From Todiramphus chloris collaris (lineage: Eukaryota; Chordata; Aves; Coraciiformes; Alcedinidae), in the NCBI GenBank assembly GCA_025345505.1, contig JANVCC010000125.1, positions 4,447,441 through 4,511,440 on the forward strand: DNA of 64,000 nt, in the 5' to 3' direction. Below are positions 46,763 to 59,007 of this stretch, piece after piece. The position numbers and the translations under genes are program-made. The first letter of the stretch is position 1. Every line of letters starts with the position of its first letter. Below the pieces are notes generated by a model. It ran no database searches. It was not told the DNA's origin and was given only the letters and a program-made list of their open reading frames with translations.

Positions 46763-49700
46763 GTATGGCTTTCATTCTCTTCTCTTCTGGTTGGGGAAAG
46801 TAACTGTCTCTTGATCTACATGGAGCCTGGAGGTTTTGCTTTCCTGTTTTGGGTGTCTGGTGCCTGAGGAACAACCATTTGGTAATGAGTGGGTCCTGCA
46901 AAAAAATCATCATGGTGGCTTAGTTGGCATTATTCTTTTGTTTAAGTGCCAGGAAAATTAGTACAGTGAAATTAGTACCATGACCTCATGTAGCTGCATT
47001 GTTCCATCTTCAAAAGCCGCAGGCCATTTTTAGATGCCTTCGTACACCCCAGGAAGCCCTTTTTGTGGAGAGGTGGACGTGCACTGCCTCCTGTCAGGCA
47101 GATTGCTTCGATGTATTCCCAGATGGGTCTTTGATAACATCAAAACATCCACGACCCATTAAGAAAACATCTGGCCTGAAGAACTGACAGCACTTTTCAG
47201 TGATAAACCACACGGTCTAAATAACTCTCCCAACTTCTTAGCAATGTTTTGCCTTTAGCTTCAGATGCATATGGGGTTCCGCAGTACATCCCATTACGGA
47301 ATGCTCCTGCACACTTATAAGCAGGTCAGGTGTAACTTTAAACTATATCTTATATATAGGCTGAAGTGATTTTGTATCAAAGTTTTATTGAACAAAGGCC
47401 CATGTCCCTGTTAGATACGTCATGGTGGACTGTATAAGCTGGAGGACCCAAGGTGTGCATGGATTCTCTCCCCATACTGCACTGAACAAGGTCTAAGTTT
47501 ACACAAGAGACCCACACCTTGCCTAAACCCATGGCAAACACGCTGAGAGCTTCATGGCTCTTAAGCTTAATAAAACAAAGAAAATCAGAACCAAGTGAAT
47601 AACTGTCAAATTGAAACGTCGTGGCTACAGAGAACATACTGTTTGGATAATATTGGTGACCCTTTGCGAGAAGGGATCAGTCTGAGGCTCTTATTTTGTC
47701 AAGTGATCCTTCTTAGTTGGAAGGAAAGGGTAAGTTCAGTTCAGAGTTGTGAATTGAGATAACTTGTTCTGCCCTTCGGTAGAGGAAAGAAACAAGAGAG
47801 TAAAAAAATGAGCAAAACTGCAACATTTTCTTATGTTGATTCTGTGACAGTGCATAGTGGCTACTTAATTATGGCAAGTGCTACGAGCTGAAGACTGATC
47901 ATAATAACATTTATCTAGAACTCAGGTTTTTCCGTGCCTGGGGTATCATTGGATGTGCTCAAGTCCTTGTCCTCTCCTGCTTTTCCTCAGGCTGGGCAGC
48001 ACTGAGCAGCGCTGGTAGGTGACTTACTGGTGTCACTGGTGTCAGGATCAAGTGGAAAGTTAGGCTAGAAGAGTAAAGAGCCAGTGTTCGAGCCTCACTC
48101 TCTCTTTCCTGTGAGAAACAAGTTCAGGATCTGAAACCCAGGTTCAGACATGAGGTTGAATCAGTTTGGAGCCTGCCACAGTCATTTGGAATAACATGAC
48201 GTATTTTCTTCCAGGAGTGTGCCCCCCACTATTTACTGTTATTGAGGACAGTAAAGTTAATTTCCTGACCGGTTTAAAATACACTCTTTTTAATTTCTCA
48301 TTCTAGCCTTTGCATTATGCCTATGCCCAAAATGATCATCATGAATGGGGGGAGATGTTTATGGGAGGCTTGAATGGGCATTTCTGAGCTAGCTAAGGAT
48401 GGACATGCATTTCCAAGTGATCCTGAGACCAGCTATATCTTGATTAAAGGGCTCTCTATCCTAAGTCTCTCTGTGTAAATATTTGTAAAGCATGATCAAG
48501 TGATCTCTAGAATTCCTCTTTGGTACGCTGACTTTGTTCCATTTCTTCTCTGTAGATCATGTTTCCATGTTTTCTAAACTTCACAGCATTCCCGTGGCTG
48601 AAGCCCTCAGCACTCATGTGTGTCCTTTTTATTTTAGGCATAGCTGCTGGACATGAATGTGCTGTCCCCTATTAATGGTCTCAGGAACATCATATTCAAA
48701 TCAACATCATCTCCTGGCTCCCACTTTTGTTTTGCCCTAGATGGTACATAGCCCGATAGACAACAGCTGGAGGAATGCCAAGAAGTGGGATTATTCCAGC
48801 TGTTGCTGCTAAAATACAGGAGCAGCATTAAGGTGGCTCTCAGCCACCGTGCAGGGGAGGAAATCCTCCTGCCCTAGGTGCCTGTGGAGAGTGCTCACCA
48901 GAGCTCAGCTGTTTCAGGGAGCTTGGGCTGGGAAATTTCCCATTCAGACTTCTGGACAAAGGCATGTGGAGCGTGCATACATAGCCTCAGCTTGAGTGTG
49001 AAACACTTCTGATGAATAAGCTCACTGAGGCTGACAATCTGGAAACTTTCCCAGAATTTTGCCCAGCTAGGGTTTGTTTATACATGGGAAGCAGAAAGAC
49101 AGGGTGGGAGAGAAAGAGAGAAAGGAACACGTTAAAGAAAAAGTAGGCAGAGGTGATCCCAGCTTTAGGCTGCATATCAGAGAGGAAATGAATTTACCCT
49201 CCGCTTCCCATTCAAACCCCTCAAATAATGGGTGCTTCTTAGTGGCACCTACTCAGCCACTGGCATGAACGGCGTGAGCTGTTTGATGCAAGTGATCACT
49301 TCAGACACCGCCAAGTTGGCACAGTCTCCTTGAAAACTGGACGTTGTTTCTGTTTGACGGCTGTTGGTGGCCTGGTGGTGGACTCAATCCAGTTCCCAGT
49401 AGACAGATGGCTGCGAAAACTCTGCTGCAGATGGTGCATCTCTGGCCTTATTAGCAGTCTCGACAGAGAGGTCAGTGACACAGTGGGCCACAAAAGTGGA
49501 GTGACCTTGTTACATCTCGGCAGCGGCTGTCCTGGGTCACAGCTGGACACACGGTCTGCGTGTGGGCCGTGTGGCTAAAGAGAGGGAATTGAAAGGAAAA
49601 GATCTTCTCTCTTGAAAAGTAACACGAAAATGAAAAACTGTGTAGAAAAGGGACTGTTCAAGCGGCAGAACAGGTGAAATGACTTAGCACCGTGCTCCTC

Positions 49701-50527
49701 TAAGTTTTGATTTGTACTACTCCTTTCAAGCTGCTTCTTGACATGGTGGTGTTTCAGGAGTGCCCTGGAGTGTTTTCCATCCCTGAGCTCATTGCAGTTC
49801 AACAGCCTCTGGAGTCAGTGACCTTTCCATAGCATGGAGATCAATGCTTGCCATCGAATAGCTCTTCCACCAGCCCATCAGCATGTGAGGCACGGCAGAC
49901 CTTTTGTGCTGGCGGCAGCTGGGCGAATGCGGGATTGCCGAAGAGATATCAGCGCGGGCTTTTCTCGCTCCCTGCCCATCGAAGCCTGGGAATTGATTTA
50001 GTGGTTGTCAATGAGCTCTCAAGGGGCTTTTAACAATTGCTTTAAACCCAGGAGCTCTGCATTTGCTGGAGACGCTGAGGCACTCGGTGGCCCTGGTGGG
50101 AAGTAGCAGGAATGAGTAAGTGACTGTGTGGAGAAGGATGTGTGTATGCACAGTGAGAAAGCAAGAGTGACTCAGTGTTTGCAGAGAGGAAAGGACCATA
50201 AATGGGACAGAGAGACAGTCTGTGGGGTTTTCCCATCTTCTCCATCTGTCTCCATTTGCACAGGGCTTCCGCACATCCTGCAGGACCCAGGCCAGAGCAG
50301 AAGTTCCCTAAATTTGCAGTGAGTTTTCCCCTGCTTTGGTGGCTGGGCTACAGCATCTTTTGATAAGCATGCAGAGTCCCTGTAGCAGCCAAAGGGCAGA
50401 AAGACAGCACCCTCGAGCAACTCTGTCTTTGCAGGAGATCTCTCATCTGGCAAAACCCATCAAGTTCTATGTTTTTTCCCTCTCTGATAGGAGTTCATGA
50501 CTTCTTTGGCCAGAGGGTCTGAGTAGT
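46763..50527. other. Intron between TM1 and TM2 exons, first part
   Basis: Single-copy-looking sequence without CR1. A small CpG cluster lies near 49,905-49,985. No exon was recognised. Confidence 0.6.
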
Positions 50528-50901
50528 AGAATCACAGAATCATAGAATGTTTTAAGTTGGAAGGGACTTTTAAGTTCATCTAGTCCAGGCCCCTGCACTG
50601 AGCAGGGGCATCTGCAACTAGAGCAGGTTGCTCAGAGCCCCAGCCAACCTTGTCTGGAATGGTTCCAGGGATGGGGCTTTACCACCTCTCTGGGAATCCA
50701 TTCCAGGGTCTCACCACCCTCATTGTGAAATATTTCTTCCTTCTCTCTAGTCTGAATCTCTGCTTTTTCAGTTTAAAACCATTGCCCTTTGTCCTGTCCC
50801 AACAGGACAAACTCTGTCCCCATCTTTCTGACAGGCCCCTTTAAGTATTGAAAGGCCACAAAAAGGTCCCCCAAGAGCCTTCTCTTCTCCAGGCTGAACA
50901 A
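50528..50901 (-). mobile_element. CR1 LINE, 3' copy
   Basis: Inverted tail AGAATCACAGAATCATAGAA, GTTGGAAGGGAC, GAGCAGGTTGCTCAGAGCCC, ending CTTCTCCAGGCTGAACA. It stands directly before the long forward copy, giving an inverted neighbour pair. Confidence 0.93.
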
Positions 50902-50989
50902 AATTAATAGTAGTTTCTTTCTGTGGAGCATACTACGCTGGATGAAACGTAAAGGGAAAAGCAAGCACGGCAGGAGGCTGTCTTAGCAT

Positions 50990-52776
50990 AACGGGGAACT
51001 TCTGACTGTGCTGAAACATAACAGGGAAATATTTGGTAGCCAGGTCAGGCTACCAGGAAGTGCTACGAAAGCCAGGAATGTAGAACTGAATTAGGAAGGT
51101 CAGACCTCAGCTGCATTTGAAACCGGTAAGGGATGTGAAAGGCATCAGGAAGGGTTTCTGTAGGTACTTCAGCACCAAAGGATTACCCCCAGGAAAGTGC
51201 TGGCCTGGTTTTGAATGAGGCAAGTAGCCTGATGGAGAGGGAAGTAGAAAAGGTGAAGCTACTCAGTGCTTTCGTTGCTTTGTCTATGGGCAAGGTTTAC
51301 TCCCAGGAACCCGAATTCCTGTACCTAGTGGTGGAACCTGGGGAAGAAAATACTACCCACTGCCAAGGAAGAGAGAACTGAGGACCATTTAAGTAAGATG
51401 GATATTTGCATGTCCATGGCACTGAATGGGATGCATTGAGGGTGTTGAGGGAGCTGGCTGGTGTTAATGTGGAGCCACTCTGTCATCCAGGGAGGTTCCT
51501 GATGACTGGAAGAAGGCAGATGGATCCAGAGAATGACTGCCTGCTCAGCCTAGTCACAGTCCCTGGAAAGATTAAAGGAGCAACTAGTTATAAAGGTTAT
51601 TTCCAGGCAAAATGATGGACAAGAAAACAGTTGGGAGTAGACAGCACAGATTTATTGAGGGCAGATTGTGCCTGACTGACCTGTTTCCCTTTTGTGATGG
51701 GATGACTGGTTGCGTGGACAGTGGAGAGAAGTAGGTGTTGCATGTTTTGACATTAGCAAGGCCTTTAACATAGTCTTCCATAGCATCTTCAGACCAGGGA
51801 ACTGTGCACTGGACTGGTGTCTTCTAATGTGGCTTAACAGTTGTGTGGAGTTCATGCAGACTTAAGGGACAATGGTCAATGGTTTGAAGCCTGATCTGGA
51901 GCTGGTTACTAGGCATGTGTGACAGGGGTGATACTATGGCCAATATTATTTAACAACCTGGATGATGGGGCAAAATGCACTTTCAGCGGGCTTGTGGGTG
52001 GCACCAAATTGGAAGCAGTGACTGATATGCTGAAGAGCAGCACTGCCATTTAGAAGGACCTCAGCAAACTGGAGGTATGAGCTGGACAAATGGTACCACA
52101 AAGACAAACACAGAGTCCTGCACCTGGGACAAAATAATTGTATGGAGCACGATGGGCTGGGGACTGTCTGGTTTGGAGGTTTTGCAGCTCCTAGTGGGCA
52201 AAGATCTGGAGATGAATCAGCAATACAACCATGCTGCAATGAAGGCTAACATTATACTGGGCTGTATTGTCAAGAATATAGCCAATAGGTCAAGGGAATT
52301 GATTGACACTTGCTCAACACTGTTGAGGCAGCATGTGGAAAGGTGTGCACATTGTTGGACTCCTCCAACACAAAAGGTGTCAGCACACTGGAGCAAATCC
52401 AGTGGAGATAGAGAACAGGATGTAAAAGGAGGCAAAGGGAACAAGGCTTGGTTAGCATGGAGAAGAGGAGGCTATTAAGGAGGAGTCATGGGGAGATCAA
52501 AATCTTGCAGTGAAAGGTCTAGAGACACCAGCTGCAACAGAAAAAAAATTACATAAAGAAAAATAATCCTTCACCATGAGAACACTTAAGTACTGCAACA
52601 AGTCATCCGAGACAGGTAGTGATGTTTCTGTTCTCAGTGATTTTCAAGACTTGATTCGACAAGACACTGCCAAACCTGATCTGACTTTGATATTAGCCCT
52701 TTTTGGGGCAGAGGGTTGGACTGGGAACTCGAGAGGGTTTTCCCCGACCTAAATGTTTCTGATTCTGTGATTCTAC
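50990..52776 (+). mobile_element. CR1 LINE, long (~1.8 kb) degenerate copy with reverse-transcriptase region
   Basis: Forward element covering much of ORF2 in decayed form. Recognisable parts are GGTTCCTGATGACTGGAAGA near 51495, GATGGGATGACTGG near 51698, AACCTGGATGATGGGGCAAA near 51955, AGAGTCCTGCACCTGGGACA near 52112, and a 3' end TTGGACTGGGAACTC then GATTCTGTGATTCTAC. The catalytic segment of the polymerase is disrupted and every frame has stops, so it is an old, inactive copy. The left limit is uncertain, between about 50905 and 51120. Confidence 0.88.
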
Positions 52777-54760
52777 ATGTTCTCAACCCACATCTCATTC
52801 TTTGGATGTTTAGGGATCTGGGGAATAGGATGGGCTCACAGTGCATGAAGTGAAGCATGGAGAAAGAAGAGGTTTGTTTAAGGGGGTAAAAAGTCTGAAG
52901 ACAGCTGGGTTATCTCCCCTTACAGATACATAGATACTATACTTATGGTCAACTCATTTCTTACCTTTTCTTTGACCAGAGGAGACTTTCGAAGTGCACA
53001 CTATTGCCAGCTGGATCACAGTGTTGCTACACAGATTTATTATGTCTCATTCCCAGCAGGACAGAGTCCAAATCTCCCTTTCTGTCTCCTAGAAACTGCT
53101 GACCGGAGACTTGACGTTTTACTTCATACAGTCAAAGCATAGATAGATTGATGCCTCAGTGTCCTCCAGCCACAAATGGAATAGAGTCCAGGTGATGCAC
53201 AGCATTGTGTTGAGCCCACTGAAATGGGGAAATGTGGGATCAGATTGGCTATGAAAGAAACCAGAGATTAATTTTGCAGCCAGTGAACACAGTTTCTAGC
53301 TGAGCTGGAAGCCTAAATTTTGCAGTCTGTTCTGGGATTGGATGAGTCTCAGGAAGAACTACCTATAAACCAGATTTCCAACAGACTAAGTGTAAGTTCA
53401 GGCCACTTTGCATCAGGGATTTTTTTTTGTATCCAGGAAATCATATCCTCAATGATCATATTTATCTGAGTGTAAAACTCAGAGGGAAGTTAAAATCAAA
53501 GTTCTGCAGCCGTCAGTGGGTCTAAAGCAGGGGGTTGGACTCAGTGATCTCCAGAGGTCCCTGTCAACCCCTCCCATTCTGTGATTCTGTAAAACACAGA
53601 TTTACCTTTGACAGAACGTACGCGTGCAGTAAACTCATCCTGCCCACCTAGTCAGAAATCAAAACTCTGCAGCCAAAGCACGAACAGCACACTCTTGCTA
53701 AAATCAGTTAATGAAATTAAATTCCCAATATAAATAGTTGATGTGACGGAATATAGGAAATAATCCCGCATTAGCCTCCAGGGATGAGCTGGTTGATGAA
53801 TAGATCTGTTCCTAATTTCCAGAAGCATCAGTGTCTACTCTTCAGTCATCTGGTATTCAGGCAGGGCACTTGCCAACTCACTCAGATTATTCACGCGTGT
53901 GAGTGTTGGTCTGGTCGGGTCCGGAGTCAATCCTCGAGGACTCGCACTTCGGCAATTCTCTTTTAATTTTATTAGATACATAAAAGCGCCTTCAAAATAA
54001 TTGTCCTTCGTAGCCAGTTTGAATTAATGGTCGTGCACGTACCTCAGCAGCAGGTTGGTGCTGTGCTGCACGTTGCAAATCAGGAATGACAAAGAGCTCG
54101 TTCCTGCAAGGTGCTGAAGGCAACCGCTTCCTAACTTGGATCCCTAATGTCCCAGACCCGCAGCTGCAGTTACACATTTGGCCTGGTTTTGAGAAGTGTC
54201 GAACCTCTCCGAAAGCCACAAATAGCTCTCACTTCAGGAGGGGTGGTTAGGTGAAACAAAGGGGAATGCTAAATCACACACACTTTGTTGTGAAGGTGCA
54301 TGCGTTCGTAATCTGCTTTCATCGCCAGCATGTCTGTGGCTCTTCTTATTTGGGAATCTTTCCATGTGTTGCCTGTATGTTTTCTTTCAAGCTCCTTTTC
54401 AAGTCCCCTTTTCAAGTAAGCAGAGCTGAAGAAGACTTGCAGCACTCTACTGTCTGGGGAGCAGCTCAGACTAGGGATCTGGCTGGCCCCTAGTTTTTGA
54501 CTCATGCTCCTAACTCCAACACTGATGGAGGAGGATGGAGAGATCTGTGGGCTGAGCACTACACCCAAGCTCTCCCCCTCCTGTTTCCCCTTGTTCTTGT
54601 CTATTTAACATATAAGACCTGCAGGAAATGGGCAGTCTCTTACCATGGCCTTCTGTAGAGCCTGGCCCAGTGCAACCTGCACCTGGTTGATGCTTTTCAG
54701 AGGTAACTTAACGCAAGTTGTAACAGGGTGGATCTTCCTGCCCCTCTTCTCTTGCTGCAG
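52777..54760. other. Intron before the TM2 exon
   Basis: Contains one short CR1 end (53522-53591). 53,690-54,080 is AT-rich with interspersed CpGs (CACGCGTGTG, GTCGTGCACGTACC), suggestive of a conserved element about 0.7 kb before the exon. Confidence 0.5.
53522..53591 (+). mobile_element. CR1 LINE, short 3' fragment
   Basis: GGGGGTTGGACTCAGTGATC, CAGAGGTCCCTGTCAACCCC and tail ATTCTGTGATTCTGT. Only the last ~70 bases of an element are present. Confidence 0.85.
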
Positions 54761-54863
54761 GTACATTCGCTCAGAGCGCTCTGTCATTCTTATCAACTTC
54801 TGCTTATCCATCATCTCCTCCAATGCTCTCATCCTGATCGGACAGACCCAGACCCGGAATAAG
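54761..54863 (+). CDS. ADGRB1: ADGRB1 exon: intracellular loop 1 and transmembrane helix 2
   Basis: After a CTTGCTGCAG acceptor, one base completes Arg and the exon then reads [20 protein letters not shown] followed by [21 protein letters not shown] is the first intracellular loop and [22 protein letters not shown] is helix 2, both nearly invariant in the ADGRB family. Ala in SSNALIL and Arg in QTQTRNK favour ADGRB1; ADGRB3 has ILIL and THNK in my memory. Length is 103 bases, ending AAG/GTAGGA in phase 0. The next exon at 58857 continues directly with VICTL, so no exon is missing in the intervening 4-kb intron. Confidence 0.97.
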
Positions 54864-57800
54864 GTAGGAGATCAGTTGGGCTTTGTTTGTTTGTTTGCTT
54901 TTCCCCTGATTTAGCACTGAAATGATCCATTCAGGCAGCGCTTCCTCATTTTTCCTCCATCTGTTAATTAGCGACATGTCAAAGACACGACTAAATGGCA
55001 CATTTCAATTTTCTCTCCCGCTCTCTCTTTGATAATTTGTCAGCATCCTCGGGGCCTTGATTAAAACCAATGTGATATTTTTGACTATCTGCCTAGAGTA
55101 GCTGGCACATGGCACAATGAAGAAACATGGTTATTTGCAAGGCTTTAACCATTTTATTCTCCAAAAATTACAAAGAAAGACAGATTGAGAAGAGGCTTTT
55201 AAAAAATAAAACCAACAGCATCTCGGCTTTACATTTTATTTCTCCAGCAAATTTTATACTCTGAGCTTAAAACGCTTGGCAGATGTTAATGAACACAGCC
55301 ACGAAATCTGCATATTTTGGGGGTAGGAAGAGCTGCCAGACACACCGTGCACTCTGCAGAGCCGGCGGCCAACAGGGACTCGCTGCAGTTCCCCATGTGA
55401 CTCGAGCAGGAGAGGCAAGAGGCGACGTGGATTTTCAAGCCATGTGCACTGGTTTCATGTACGTGCCTCCCCGTGTCACGGACCTGGCCGGTGATGCATG
55501 TGTTGCCTCTGTGACTTTTCTCCAGCTAAATTACTTGCAGTTTCCCTGCTGGTGTCTGGCTTACCAAATCACTGCCCGTCGTTAGTATTTCCTTCTTGTA
55601 CATTTTCCCGTCTTCCCAAGAACTCCAGCCATCCAAACTCCTCCGAGCGCAAAGGGGAGGCCAGAAGCATCCTCCGCTATTCCTGCTGCCAAAGTCGCAA
55701 TCAGAAGTCAGAATTTAGTTTTTAATTAACAGTAGCCAGTGACCAGCCAGTTTTTTTTCCAAAGGCTGCTTTGGCAGCCAGAGCATGCTGTTGCTTTTGG
55801 AAGCATGTCTACAGAGAAGCCCTACGGTTTAATGAGTCACAGAGACTCATTTCTGTGGAGGGCCCTTTGGGTTAGGACTAGGTTTTGTTTCAGGGAAAGC
55901 TTTACAACTGCTTGAGTCAAATGTGTGTAGAGAAGTGTGGAGAGATGAAGCCAGCCAGCTCTGCTCCTATTAAGCAGGTGCCCTTCAGAAATTAACTTTG
56001 CAAAGCAGAGATTTCTTTCATGGCCAACATGATTTTCTCAGGGCAAGAGGTGAAGGAAGCTCTCGCTTTCCCTGGGTGCATTGTCTGCAACCCGAACTGT
56101 GTGCTAGGAGCTTCTTTCCATAGAAGGAAAGAAACACTGAGAGTTGCTCAACATGGTAAACCATGTGTGGACCTGCTCTTGCTAAGTCTTCATCACCCAA
56201 GGACAGGAGGTGGATGTCTTCACCCTCTCCCACCTTCTTCAGAGCACAGTTGTGAGCCCAGGTTCTCCTCGTGCTTTTTCTAACATTACTCTTGAGTGTT
56301 CACTGTCAGAGCTGTTATTGGGGATTCAAAGCTCCCGGCTGCGATTGCATGAGGCAGATTAGCTCCTTGCACATACATATGCATGAAACACCATAAATAG
56401 AAAGGTTATTCTTGGATTTCCGCTCAGCCATCTAGTAAACAGTCTCTGTGAGGGAACAGAGAAAGAAAACTACACAAAGAAGAGACGAAGGAGTGTAAAT
56501 TAGGAATTTATTCACATTGAATTATTGACAATGGAGCATCTTAAAATGTTGATGATTGATTTTTAATTGCAGTTACTCTGGGAGAATTTCTACAGTGTTT
56601 GTTTCCCTGGAAATGCCAAATTCTCCCTTGATTTCCACCCGTGTAACCTCAAAGGCAAGATTCCACGCCTGGATTTGCTAAGCTTTTTAAAGATGAAAGG
56701 CCTGGGAAAAGGCTAAAAAATTACAGTCAGCAATAACACAATGCAAAAGAAATGAATGCTGCATGAACTGGACATATCTCAAAGGCATGGCTATGTGCTG
56801 CAAGGAAACAGACTTCTCCTCTTAAAGGAAAACAAGGGCTAATGGCCTTGACAGGCTGACAGTCTCTGCTAGACCTTTCTGCAGCAGCCTGGGACACCGT
56901 ATCCGTGTGCTTAGGCTTTCTTTTTTTTTTCCTGCAGGAGAAACCTGCAGCAGAGGTAGCAGAGCCAAGTATGTTCCTGCCCATCAACTGGCCAAGTTCA
57001 CATTCTGGTTTCACTTGAGGGTAACAGGTTTATACTGGCCCGGCCGAGATGTGCCTATTTCTGTTGTGCTCCCCTCCTCTCTTCTCCTTCCCTTTCTGTT
57101 GAAACTACCTAACTGAGAAAATAATACCTGGAAAATACATCTCTCTGGTGTAAAATTGGAAAGCAAATTTTTTTCTCTCCCTTTTACAAGCTGCAGAAGT
57201 GTATTGGTGGAAAACAAAACCAGAATGGTAAAATGAACCGTGTTGTATCTGATAATAGCAAACAAAAAGTTCTAAAATGACAGGCTCTTAAAATAACTTT
57301 GAGAAAACATCCTCTGTTTGTAACTGGTTTATGTAGGTCTGCAAGCTGATGAACAGCAACCGCCTCTTTAGGGTTCTTTTACAATGTGAAAATTACTCGA
57401 AACTGTCATATTGAGCTATGTTATTTATACTGAACTGTCATCCAGAATCCGTTTATAGGCAGAATTCCAAGGGTTTTGGTGTTAAATGCAAATACGGAGT
57501 GAAAAGACAGTTCGGCAGTTCCTGTCTCAAAGACCACAGCCTCACTTTTATTCACAACCTCTGATAACATCGGTTTGTGCCAGTGTGTGAATCGAGAGCA
57601 GTCTGAAAAAAATCATGATAAAAGACACTCTACATGAGAGCTCTATATTTAAAGATGCTGGTGGATGAAAAAAGAGGAAGGTTCATTGACCATAAGCCCA
57701 AAGTCCATGTTTCCTGATATAACTCTAAGCAGAGAAATTCTTCATTTCTCAAAAATCTTCACCCTTCCCCTAAATGCCTTAAGCCATTTTAAAGTTTTTG

Positions 57801-58856
57801 GTTTTTTTTTTTTTTTTTAAAGTCTGTTTGCTTTCCCTTCTCCTTGGGAGCCACTGGAGTTTCTTTCCATCATTTTCTTCTTGAGTACATTGATTCATCG
57901 TTTCCAGCTCGCAGATGGTGGAAATTAAGCACAGCTCTGGCGGAGTTAAACAGAGCGGCACCAATTTGCACCAGTGAAAGATTTGGCCTTGCTGAGTTAA
58001 AAACAAAGACAAGCTTGTCAGCTTTCCAGTCCATCTCCCTGGCACTACGGGATTGTTCTTCATAATGCATTTGCTAGTACTTTCCCCAGTTTAATTTTAA
58101 ATGGCTTAAGCTCCCTGCATTTCCCTTGAGATATTTCCCCACCGAGTAGTAAGAGCTCACCATTATGAAATTCTTTCTAATGTAATTTTCTTTTCTTTTC
58201 TTTTTTTTTCCCCCCTTTCTTTGTTTCCCCCCCTGTCTGCTGGTAGTTATATGCTCTTGGACAACTACGCACCACTAGTGTTTGCTGTCCTTACCAGCCC
58301 CTGGCAGCTGTGGTTTCACCCAGCTCTCACAGCTTAACTCTTTCAGTGATCCTTCCCTGCCAGGGACACCGTCCAATTTGCCTTCCTCTGGTTTCATTTC
58401 TGCGGCTCGGCTGCCAACGGCATGGTGCTTTGCAGACCTTTTGAACTGAAATTAGTGCACGGCTTACTAACTGCTCTGTGCTCCCCGAAAGGATCAGGGC
58501 AATGGTTTTGATCATTTTGGAAAATAAAAGTGTCTTGCTGAAGCCAAGAAAGCATCAGGATGGGATGCTGGCTCAACCTTCAGCAGAAGTGTTAACCCTG
58601 GGTTTGTCTTAGAGCTCATGATTAAGAGCAGCCAGTTTCCGTGCAGTGCTTAAATTTGAAGCAAACACTTTTAAGTCCTTTGCTAGGTCAGCTTGTGGAG
58701 GAGACTGCCTCCTAAAATATCTTTTTGTGTCCTGATCTCCATGACCTTGCCTTCCAGAGCCTGGTTTGGAAGCAACTCCCTGCGCCTTCTGCTCTCCTAC
58801 GCTGCTCTCCCCGCCTGCTGCTCCTCTCATGTGTCCTCCTTTCCTCCTCTCTCCAG
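54864..58856. other. Intron between TM2 and TM3 exons
   Basis: No CR1 was recognised. The reading frame passes from AAT AAG to GTG ATA across it in phase 0. Sequence around 55,200-55,730 and 57,300-57,600 is AT-rich and repeat-free. Confidence 0.6.
58187..58240 (+). repeat. Intronic pyrimidine tract
   Basis: C and T runs ending CTGTCTGCTGGTAG near 58246 look like a 3' splice site, but no conserved exon follows. It lies 0.6 kb before the TM3 exon. I treat it as a cryptic site. Confidence 0.5.
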
Positions 58857-59007
58857 GTGATATGCACGCTGGTGGCAGCTTTCTTGCACTTCTTCTTCCT
58901 CTCCTCTTTCTGCTGGGTGCTGACCGAGGCTTGGCAGTCCTACATGGCCGTGACGGGCCGGTTACGGAACCGCATCATCCGCAAGCGCTTCTTGTGTCTC
59001 GGATGGG
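58857..59007 (+). CDS. ADGRB1: ADGRB1 exon: transmembrane helix 3 and intracellular loop 2
   Basis: The exon begins after TCTCTCCAG and reads [51 protein letters not shown]. It holds helix 3, with the cysteine that normally pairs with extracellular loop 2, the [13 protein letters not shown] segment, and the basic second intracellular loop ([11 protein letters not shown]) that contacts G proteins in class B2 receptors. AVTG followed by LRNR fits ADGRB1; ADGRB2 and ADGRB3 differ in this loop. The exon is 151 bases and ends GGA TGG G/GTGAGG, phase 1. Its codons are GC-rich compared with the TM1 exon. The following exon at 63587 starts GG, restoring the Gly codon. Confidence 0.97.

Noticed and set aside
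58187-58460. Pyrimidine tract plus CTGGTAG followed by ~70 open codons, like a hidden exon
   Set aside because: There is no convincing donor, the peptide does not fit the receptor, and the exons at 54863 and 58857 already join in phase with conserved sequence.
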